From positions 2,529,501 through 2,593,500 of the forward strand of contig SMMW01000145.1 in assembly GCA_004794655.1 (NCBI GenBank): DNA of 64,000 bases, written 5' to 3'. How positions within the stretch are numbered: position 1 is the stretch's first letter; each line of letters opens with the position of its first letter. The notes under the pieces are model-generated. The model did not search any database. It had not been told where the DNA came from and worked only from the letters and a program-made list of their open reading frames with translations. The position numbers were made by a program, and so were the translations under genes. Origin of the DNA: Marisa cornuarietis. Taxonomy: Eukaryota > Mollusca > Gastropoda > Architaenioglossa > Ampullariidae. Positions 38,870 through 48,215 of the stretch are shown in pieces.

Positions 38870-39170
38870 GTTTCCATCTTTACTATGAACTGTACTTAGC
38901 ATGCTGTGTTCCATCATTACAGAGGCTTGTACTTAGCATGCTGTGTTCCCTCTTTACTATGAACTGTACTTAGCATGCTGTGTTCCCTCTTTACTATGAA
39001 CTGTACTTAGCATGCTGTGTTCCCTCTTTACTATGAACTGTACTTAGCATGCTGTGTTCCCTCTTTACTATGAACTGTACTTAGCATGCTGTGTTCCCTC
39101 TTTACTATGAACTGTACTTAGCATGCTGTGTTCCATCATTACAGAGACTTGTACTTAGCATGCTGTGTTA
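38870..39170. repeat. 37-bp minisatellite, ~8 copies
   Basis: Core ACTGTACTTAGCATGCTGTG followed by TTCCCTCTTTACTATGA; each unit has the palindrome GCATGC. Confidence 0.96.
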
Positions 39171-39424
39171 AAACAGGAGCCACGCATGGTTTCAGGACAG
39201 TATGTTTATCTATCACGAAGACTAAGCCGATAACTAGCTTTTTACTGATAAGCCTGATGACTTATCGCCTTGCTATTCTTTATTCACAGGCTTCCTGTCA
39301 CTGACTGGATCATTTACTTTGTTATAAATGTCTCAATTACTGATTGCCAGTTACCGACGATATCACTCACAAACTGGTCTGTCTTTGTTATCAATGTCTG
39401 TCACTGCCTTCCTGCCTCAACTTC
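39171..39424. other. unique spacer
   Basis: Nothing recognised. Confidence 0.5.
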
Positions 39425-40133
39425 CAGACTCCACTGCGTCCATCGTCTCAGCCTCCAGACTCTACAAATTGTCTCAACCTCCAGACTCCACTCTGCACAT
39501 TGTCTCAACCTCCAAACTCCACTCCGCCCATCGTCTCAACCTCGAGACTCCACTCTGCACATTGTCTCAACCTACAGACTCCACTCTGCACATTGTCTCA
39601 ACCTCCAGACTCCACTCTGCCCAATGTCTCAACCTCCAGACTCCACTCTGCCCAATGTCTCAACCTCCAGACCCCACTCTGCCCATGGTCTCAACCTCCA
39701 GACTCCACTCTGCACATTGTCTCAACCTCCAGACTCCACTCTGCCCAATGTCTCAACCTCCAGACTCCACTCTGCCCATGGTCTCAACCTCCAGACCGCA
39801 CTCTGCCCATGGTCTCAACCTCCAGACTCCACTCTGCCCATCGTCTCAACCTCCAGACTCCACTCTGCCCAATGTCTCAACCTCCAGACTCCACTCTGCC
39901 CAATGTCTCAACCTCCAGACCCCACTCTGCCCAATGTCTCAACCTCCAGACTCCACTCTGCCCATCGTCTCAACCTCCAGACTCCACTCTGCCCAATGTC
40001 TCAACCTCCAGACTCCACTCTGCCCAATGTCTCAATCTCCAGACTCCACTCTGCCCAATGTCTCAACCTCCAGACTCCACTCTGCCCAATGTCTCAATCT
40101 CCAGACTGTACACATTGTCTCAGTTTCCAGACT
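39425..40133. repeat. 31-bp minisatellite, ~23 copies
   Basis: Core CCAGACTCCACTCTGCCCAA followed by TGTCTCAACCT. The unit has no stop codon in any plus frame, so three long overlapping frames (39270-40455) pass through it; not taken as a gene. Confidence 0.97.
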
Positions 40134-40437
40134 CCACCTCTGGAGTGAGCGGCTGATAGACACTGACACCGCACTCCTCACACGACACGATGATGAGGTG
40201 GGTAGCCAAGCTTTGTATAGGCTGGTGCCGCCAGGCGAGCTTAACGAGTGGTGTAAGTGTCTACTGAAGACTCGCCTCTTGAAAATATCTCTTAGATATG
40301 TTTACAACACTTCACACAGCCCTCCACTGTTTTCACGGGTCAGCGCGCTTTCACAGCTCATTACTTCTCCCGAACTTTGCCTCTTATCTTACACACTGTG
40401 TGGTTACGTTTGGCTCGTACTTCTACATCTTTCTCTG
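40134..40437. other. unique spacer
   Basis: An open frame runs in from the array to 40455 without recognisable domains. Confidence 0.5.
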
Positions 40438-40750
40438 GTCTGTGTGACGTATTAACTGAACTACATCATTCTCTTGTATGTGTGACGTATTAACTGAACT
40501 ACATTTTCTCTTGGACATGTGACGTAATAACTCTACTAATGCATCTTTCATTTGGAGGTGTGACGTATTAACTGTACTCCTACATCTTTTTCTTAGACGT
40601 GTGACGTATTAACTGTACTCCTACATCTTTCTCTTAGACGTGTGACGTACTAACTTTACTCCTACATCTTTTTCTTGGAAGTGGGACGCATTAACTTTAC
40701 TCACCCATCGTTCTCTTGTAATGTCATGTATTAGCTGTACTCCTTCATCT
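40438..40750. repeat. ~44-bp repeat with TGACGTATTAACT, ~7 copies
   Basis: GTGTGACGTATTAACTGTAC then TCCTACATCTTTCTCTTAGA, degenerating at the right. Confidence 0.9.
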
Positions 40751-41903
40751 TTCTCTTTGATTTCTGACGTGTTCCTGTGGGTTTTTTTTTATCTTATTGA
40801 AAGTTTGAAAGTGTACTCAATTACACTCCTATTGGATTTTGTTCGTCATGTTAATTTTGTGATAACTAATATGACACGTAACATCCATGAAGCTCACCCC
40901 CACCCCACAACCTCAAAATAAAATAACTAGCACAAGTCGCTAACCCTAAGTGAATTAACCTGTCTTCATCTGTCTTATTTGAGATATTTGGGTGCCTCCA
41001 GAATTAACTTTGCTCATAGATTTCCCTTATTATTTGTGTAGTCACGTACTCGTGTTTGCTCTCACTTCCCCCACCCCATGTAGTGCCTGCATGCACGCGA
41101 CACACGCTACAGCCGGCTCTCAAGTCACGTGAGGGTCACGCGGCCTCCTAGTGGGCTCCCTGGCTCCTGACAGAACGAACAGCAGTCGGGTCCTTGAGGG
41201 ACTGGAAAGCCGTCAGCCTGTCACCTGGCGGAGTGCAGCAAAGTTAGGAGGGGTCAGCCGGTGCACCGTTCAGTGGACTGTAGCGACCTCGCTCTGTCGT
41301 CTTTTTACCTCCTCGGCCACCGCTACCCAGGGTGGTGTGCGTGTGACAGTATGACAGAGGACTACACAAGTGTTTGTCTCTAACTCTGGAGGCTGTTGGG
41401 TTTTAAGAGGGCAGCACGTGATACATCCTCGTCGTCGATTGGGTGGGGGAGGGACTTTTCCTCTCACGTGGCTCGAAAACCAGGGGCCTTCTGACTCAGT
41501 ACTGACCACACTGATTACATGACCCTTCAACTTCCTAGATAACAGAAGACATCTTTAGACACACACACACACACACACACACACACTGATATGCAAGCAA
41601 ACACATGTATTGACAGATAGACGGACACATTGTGAAGCACATAGCAGACACAGGCAGGCAGACAGACACACATGGAATTGTGTGACTACAAATCAAAATA
41701 CACCAACTGGAAAAATTAAGTCTTGTTTATTGTTCTTCGTATAAAATATAATATCAAATAACAACTATACAAGCTATAACAATAATTATTTCTTTATCAA
41801 GTTCATTATCGATAACTCTAAGACTTTCATAGAGTAACATAAAGATTATAATTTCTCTTTCACAAAATAGTGTTATAACAGCTTTGAGTGAACGTTAAAG
41901 ATT
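40751..41903. other. unique stretch
   Basis: (AC)n at 41561-41586. No gene supported on either strand. Confidence 0.5.
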
Positions 41904-42052
41904 CACACACACACACTCACACACAGTCACACACACACACTCACACACACTCACACACTCACACACACCCATACACTCACACACACTCACACACACATAC
42001 TCACACACACCCATACACACACACACTAACACACTCACACACACACACACAC
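41904..42052. repeat. CA-rich microsatellite
   Basis: CACACACTCACACA-type words. Confidence 0.95.
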
Positions 42053-42354
42053 ACTGTGCGTATTCATGCACTAACCAGTTTTGTAAGGCACAGTTAGTCT
42101 TGGTAGATATTTGAGCTTGGAGAGGTGTAACAATAAAGACACGTGACTTGAGCGTCATAACTATAACTGCCAGGTGACGTCTGTACACCTCAGACAAAGT
42201 AAAAGAGGAACACATCACAGGTGGGTGACATGCAACCGCCAGGTGTATACGAGGTATGTAGCTCTTTTTACTTCCAAAATCGCCACGTTTAAATGACGTC
42301 TCGATACGTCACATGTCGATGCCGCTCGTGCCTGTCACGTTTATGGAATGGACG
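42053..42354. other. unique spacer
   Basis: Nothing recognised. Confidence 0.5.
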
Positions 42355-42785
42355 AACACATCACAGCTGGTACAGTGTGTCGTGACCAACACATCACAGC
42401 TGGTACAGTGTGTCGTGACCAACACATCACAGCTGGTACAGTGTGTCGTGACCAACACATCACAGCTGGTACAGTGTGTCGTGACCAACACATCACAGCT
42501 GGTACAGTGTGTCGTGACCAACACATCACAGCTGGTACAGTGTGTCGTGACCAACACATCACAGCTGGTACAGTGTGTCGTGACCAACACATCACAGCTG
42601 GTACAGTGTGTCGTGACCAACACATCACAGCTGGTACAGTGTGTCGTGACCAACACATCACAGCTGGTACAGTGTGTCGTGACCAACACATCACAGCTGG
42701 TACAGTGTGTCGTGACCAACACATCACAGCTGGTACAGTGTGTCGTGACCAACACATCACAGCTGGTACAGTGTGTCGTGACAAA
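42355..42785. repeat. 33-bp minisatellite, 13 copies apparently identical
   Basis: Core ACATCACAGCTGGTACAGTG followed by TGTCGTGACCAAC. No difference was seen between internal copies. Thirty-three bases is 11 codons, so both strands are open; not taken as a gene. Confidence 0.98.
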
Positions 42786-42806
42786 GAAACAAAAGGATAA
42801 AGAAGA

Positions 42807-42831
42807 GGGGCCAGTTGCACAACACATTTCT
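42807..42831. mobile_element. solo end of the 43.0-kb MITE family
   Basis: GGGGCCAGTTGCACAACAC plus ATTTCT is identical to the left end of the element at 43017 but has no partner end nearby. Confidence 0.7.
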
Positions 42832-43016
42832 ATTTCTGTTTCATTTCTGTGCTCAGTGTGCTTCACCAAGATAGCTCCGTCAGCAACCTGTTCCAGGCAT
42901 TGTTTTGCCTCCCTGTCGCATGGCACCGTGCAACTATCACTCTAGCAATATCCAGCCTTTGAAAGCAGCTGTGCATAGTACCCTTCTAGTATATTAAATT
43001 TGGTAAAAATGTCTGA

Positions 43017-43282
43017 GGGGCCAGTTGCACAACACATTTCTAATTTTAAACACTTTTAGGCCTTAACTCTATTTAGATAATTAGTTTAAAGTGCACACCA
43101 CAATTTTAGAATGTTTAAAACTAAAACTGCTTTAAGTAAGATAAAGTTGTTTAAGTCTGACTGTCCGTCCTGTCAGTACAAGTTTTTGTATGTTTTTCTG
43201 CAATGCATCAAAATGGCTGAGAAGAGATTTTGCTTCTACAGAACAGTTTTAAGGTTTAGAAACGTGTTGTGCAACTGGCCCC
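43017..43282. mobile_element. 266-bp MITE with terminal inverted repeats
   Basis: Starts GGGGCCAGTTGCACAACAC and ends with its exact reverse complement; the match extends to about 26 bases with one change. The interior is AT-rich (TTTTAAACACTTTTAGG...CTTAAAACTG type) with no transposase frame. The target-site duplication is unclear. Confidence 0.88.
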
Positions 43283-43489
43283 AGAACACGAAAGTCAGAA
43301 ATTAAAATAAAGAAAGTAATGTAGAAATTAAGAACTAAAAATGCGTTCAGTAGACAGGAAGTTAGAAATGTTGGTCAGGAGGGCAGCGAGCAGTCTCTTG
43401 GGTCAAGACTGACCAGCATCAGCAACACAAGTGATGTCACGTGCCGAGCAGTCAATGATCGCCATCATCTCAGAAATGTATGGGCAGTG
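43283..43489. other. unique spacer
   Basis: No gene. Confidence 0.5.
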
Positions 43490-43745
43490 TTAAGGTTATG
43501 TGAGGGTTGTGGTTAAGTGAGGGTTGGGGTTCAGTGAGGGTTGGGGTTCAGTGAAGGTTGTGGTTAAGTGAGGGTTGGGGTTCGGTGAGGGTTAGGGTTC
43601 AGTGAAGGTTGTGGTTAAGTGAGTGTTAGGGCTCCTTGAGGGTTGGGTTAAGTGAGGGTTGTGGTTCAGTGAGGGTTGGGGTTCAGTGAGGGTTGGGGTT
43701 CAGTGAGGGTTGGCGTTCAGTGAGGGTTGTGGTTAAGCGAGGTTT
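43490..43745. repeat. 18-bp G-rich minisatellite, ~14 copies
   Basis: GTTCAGTGAGGGTTGGGG with GTTAAGTGAGGGTTGTGG variants. The plus strand has repeated GGG runs that could form G-quadruplexes. Confidence 0.95.
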
Positions 43746-44204
43746 GCATGAATGTTATCCTTGGACTCAGTTTGTAAGACAATCTTGTGCAGCATTAATG
43801 CGCACATCCGTAGGCTGGGGAGAAGAAACAAGTAAAGATGTGAGGTAAAGACAGGTGTGGTGTTTACACGTCCTTGTATTGAGAGATGAAGAAATGTTTG
43901 TTTTATATATATATATATATATATTATATATACATGAACACATCTGTGTGCGCATGTTCACGTAAATACTTTGTGTGTCAGTGAGAAAAGACAGGAAGTA
44001 GGATCGAGTGCCCTACCCTGAGCGGACCCCTACTTTGGGTTGATGGGTATTTGTGTAAGCAGTAGAAAACAGCTACGACAACAATTCATACGAACACTAA
44101 CAATAAAATCTTCAATCACGCACAACGGTGTGAGGTGATGTGTACCGGCTTTCTTCATCACCGCAGGAAACTTCTGCTTACATATGTCACAGTCTGACTG
44201 ATAT
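43746..44204. other. unique stretch
   Basis: (TA)n at 43902-43933. No gene. Confidence 0.5.
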
Positions 44205-44985
44205 GTCAGACAGAGACCGACTGTCAAAGCTTGACTGAGATGTCAGAGACTGACTGATGCCAGAGACCGACTGTCACAGTCTGACTGATATGTCAGAGAC
44301 TGATTGAGATGTCAGAGACCGACTGTCAGAGACCGACTGTCACAGTCTGACTGATATGTCAGAGACTGATTGAGATGTCAGAGACCGACTGTCAGAGACC
44401 GACTGTCACAGACTGACTGATATGTCAGAGACTGATTGAGATGTCAGAGACCGACTGTCACAGACCGACTGTCACAGACTGACTGATATGTCAGAGACTG
44501 ATTGAGATGTCAGAGACTGATAGGTCAGAGACCAACTGTCACAGACTGACTGAGATGTCAGAGACTGATTGAGATGTCAGAGACCGACTGTCAGAGACTG
44601 ACTGATATGTCACAGACTGACTGATATGTCAGAGACCGACTGTCAGAGACTGACAGATGCCAGAGACCGACTGTCAGAGACTGAGTGAGATGTCAGAGAC
44701 TGACTGACAGATGCCAGAGACCGACTGTCAGAGACTGAGTGAGATATCAGAGACTGACTGACAGATGCCAGAGACCGACTGTCAGAGACTGAGTGAGATA
44801 TCAGAGACTGACTGACAGATGCCAGAGACCGACTGTCAGAGACTGAGTGAGATGTCAGAGACTGACTGACAGATGCCAGAGACCGACTGTCAGAGACTGA
44901 GTGAGATATCAGAGACTGACTGACAGATGCCAGAGACCGACTGTCAGAGACTGAGTGAGATATCAGAGACTGACTGATATGCACG
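44205..44985. repeat. GACTGATATGTCAGA-type array turning into a 54-bp array
   Basis: Early part: irregular mixture of TGTCAGAGACTGATTGAGA and GACCGACTGTCACAGACTGA words. From 44640 a regular 54-bp unit with TGACTGACAGATGCCAGAGA and CCGACTGTCAGAGACTGAGT, six copies. Confidence 0.95.
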
Positions 44986-45649
44986 TGTACACTAAAGGTG
45001 GACACTACACGTCAGACAGTGAAGGCCGGTCTTGGCGCCTTGTGGGGCCACTGCGCGTGCACAGCTGTTAGACAGCAGATGAGGAGGAGAAAACAAGCCT
45101 CATTGTGACCGGTCAAGACCATCAGCTTTCAACCGATCTTCTAGTGATGCGCATGCGCACAATAAAGTACCCAGCCTGTGGAACGCTGGCAAGGTCAACA
45201 GTCACGATTTCCGAGTCTCCACTTCCGGAAAGACCTTTCAAGTAATACCCCACCCCCCTCCATTCACATCGGGTGAGCTTTTGCTTGCTCTCGCACTTGA
45301 TCACTAGTGAGAAAAATAAAAAGCGAGTTACATCAACTAGGATGTTCGGCGACCGATAATTGATCCGGGTCACTAAGTGGTGAGAGACTGGAGTGTCGAG
45401 GGCAAGAACAGGGCCTGCGATTGTGAGGCCTTGTCTAGTGACTCCTCACAAGTCTCGCCATGTCCTGTTAAGTCTGAATTGGCAACGCAGTCAGCCCCCT
45501 CCTCACACACGCCGCCGGACTTTCAAGAGTTCACAAAAGGGCAGGTCATGTGATGATTAGGGTTATGTCATGTCACGTCACATGGTCTCGCCTCCTTGAC
45601 GACAAAGTCTATGGTCGAAATACAAAACACACAGGAGACCTTTCTCTTT
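44986..45649. other. unique stretch downstream of the ETS gene
   Basis: Would include part of the ETS 3' UTR on the minus strand if transcription extends this far. No polyadenylation signal recognised on that strand. Confidence 0.45.
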
Positions 45650-45772
45650 CGCGCGTGCTCCACTAGATGAGTTAGTGAATAGTACTCAGCGCGTGCTCCA
45701 CTAGATGAGTTAGTGAATAGTACTCAGCGCGTGCTCCACTAGATGAGTTAGTGAATAGTACTCAGCGCGTGC
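45650..45772. repeat. 37-bp repeat, 3-4 copies, next to the ETS stop codon
   Basis: GCGTGCTCCACTAGATGAGT followed by TAGTGAATAGTACTCAGC, immediately 3' of the ETS coding sequence (minus), so likely in the 3' UTR. Confidence 0.96.
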
Positions 45773-45792
45773 TCAGCTAGTTGGATGAGTTG

Positions 45793-46537
45793 CTAGTATT
45801 GAGCGCAGTTGTTGGAACTCGCCCCCCAGACACCCCGTTGTTGGTTGTCGTGAGCACCAGGCACGGCACACGAAGTGTCGTCACAGTAGTATTGAAGGCG
45901 ATGATCCTGGTGTGAATGATCATGGAGTTGTTGCAGGTATCGGTCGTCGTTGTAGGCTGATGGCGTATCTGGGTCGTGGTTCTGTACCGCTGGATGTGTG
46001 ACAGAAACAAGAGCACCTGTCACCCTCGAGTCCCGCCAGTCGGGGTAGATGTCGCAGCTGAAGGAGTCGTCGTGTTGAGAGTACGACGATTCCTGCGGTT
46101 GGTCGAGTCTAACCCCTGACCCTGCAAATGCTGCTGTCACCTCCCAGCTATAAACTGTTGGCCAGTCACTCTGGGGATCCACAGAGTTGTGCGTGTAGGT
46201 GCGTTCCCGCCCCCAGCTCTGCGAGATATCGCCACTTCTCGAGTCTGGTCTTTGCGTCACATCTGGGCAAGATGCATGATGGGAAGGACACGTGTGTTCA
46301 GATGCTGCTGGGGGAGAAGGTATGGGGAGGGAGTTGGATCGCTGTTTGCTCCCCTCTGGACAAGATGGTGTCGGCGCGGGCGGGGAGGTGGGGAGCGAGG
46401 AGAGAGTGCGCGAGATATCGGGGCTGGAGGCGCTCTGTGACTGGTATCCCGCCATGCTCAGCAGCTGCCCAAACTCCCGCATATCCGGCGTACTCTGGGT
46501 AGATCGTTGCATGCGCATGATAACTTGAAAGTTAAAC
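45793..46537 (-). CDS. ETS gene, coding exon 5 (wing end and C-terminal tail)
   Basis: The acceptor TTTTTTCAG|G is very strong. The first base completes the Arg codon, and FNFQ then finishes the ETS wing as in ERG-type FDFHG/FDFQG. The remaining ~240 residues are low-complexity (Ser/Pro/His/Gln/Asp-rich) with no recognised domain, ending NNCAQY-TAG. No AATAAA or ATTAAA was seen on the minus strand in the ~800 bases downstream, so the 3' UTR end is unknown. Confidence 0.9.
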
Positions 46538-47947
46538 CTGAAAAAAGACACCTGACTTCGTTACGTTCCCGTTAGCGAGGCAATATTCGTGACACCTTTA
46601 CTCTCCTTAGTCTTGCGCAATATTCGTGACACTTTTACACCATTAGTGTAATTCTCTCTCGCCTGGCTGTGCTCATCAACGAACTCAAAAAACCTCAAAA
46701 ACTCTGTAGCACGACTTGTCCTACAAGACACTCAAACCTCATCATCCTGACTGAGCATACATGGTGGAAGATACAATGAATGGGATGTTCATTTCACTTA
46801 GTGATGTGAGTAAGACCCACCTGTGGGTTTGAGGAAGACCCACCTGGGTGTGCGAGGATGACTCACCTGTAGGTGTACCTCTTGCCCTGCACCTTGCTGA
46901 GGATCAGTTTGTCGTAGTAGTAACGCATGGCCCGGCTCACCTTGTCGTAGTTCATGCTCGGCTTGTTCTTCCGCCGGCCCCACCTGCGGGCCACCTCTTC
47001 CGGGTCGATCATACGGAACTCGCCTTGACCCCCTACCCACCGAATGCAGTCGTCGTTGCTGCTGTCTGCCAACAGCTCCAGCAGAAATTGCCACAACTGC
47101 ACCTGGCCGCTACCTGTAAGCAGAGAGGAGACTTGTTGACTGGCGGCACAGACAACGAGCCGGACTCTAATGGTCGAGTACAAGTCACGACGGCCGTGAC
47201 GTCACGCTATTACTGCTCACAACTTTCATTTCATAGTATGTGACATGTCACTCTATACTAGGTAACAGATTTAACGGCAACCTTACGTCACACAGTGTTA
47301 CGATCTTAATTTTTACCGAGGCTATCTGACGTCATAGAGTGATAGGATCATAACTGTTACCAAGGCTACCTGACGTCATAGGGTGATAGGACCTTAACTG
47401 TTACCAAGGCTATCTGACGTCACACAGTGTTACGATCTTAATTGTTACCAAGGCTATCTCACGTCACACAGTGTTACGATCTTGATTGTTACCAAGGCTA
47501 CCTGACGTCATAGAGTGATAGGACCTTAACTGTTACCAAGGCTATCTGACGTCATACTATGTTACGATCTTAATTGTTACCAAGGCTACCTGACGTCATA
47601 GAGTGATAGGATCTTAATTGTTACCAAGGCTATCTGATGTCACACAGTTACGATCTTAATTGTTACCAAGGCTACATGAGGTCACACAGTGTGACTAAGG
47701 GTACCAAAGCAACTCACCAGCAAGAATAAGGGAAGCGATCTCACGCATTCTATTTTTATCTTCGTCTCTGCTCTTCGCTGCATCTTGCGGTTGGACCAGT
47801 TCTGCCACATAGAGGTCAGAGTTCAAACATTCGGCCCAAATGTATAATATCTATAAAATGGTGAGTTCTTGTAGTGTGCTATGATGTTGATGGGCTTAAA
47901 TGTCACTGTCAGAGCATGTATAGCTATATTGATTTATATGCATAGCT

Positions 47948-47987
<40 letters not shown>

Positions 47988-48122
47988 CAGTGAGTTTTTG
48001 TCGTGTGGTATTGTGTAGCTAGATGACGTTGTCACAATGTGTGTGTCGGTGTGTTGACAGCATGTTCTGTGCGTGCGTGGATGAGAGAGTAGAGGTGTGA
48101 GAGAGTCTAGGTATGAGAGAGA

Positions 48123-48215
<93 letters not shown>

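Noticed and set aside
39270..40455. Ser/Thr/Pro-rich 'mucin-like' frames up to 375 codons
   Set aside because: All three plus frames of the 31-bp unit are open, and the encoded peptides interchange as the frame rotates; no coding preference.
42309..42945. Long overlapping frames on both strands
   Set aside because: By-product of 13 identical 33-bp units.
46128..47243. Plus-strand open frames of 78-131 codons over the ETS exons
   Set aside because: Antisense shadows of the minus-strand ETS coding exons.
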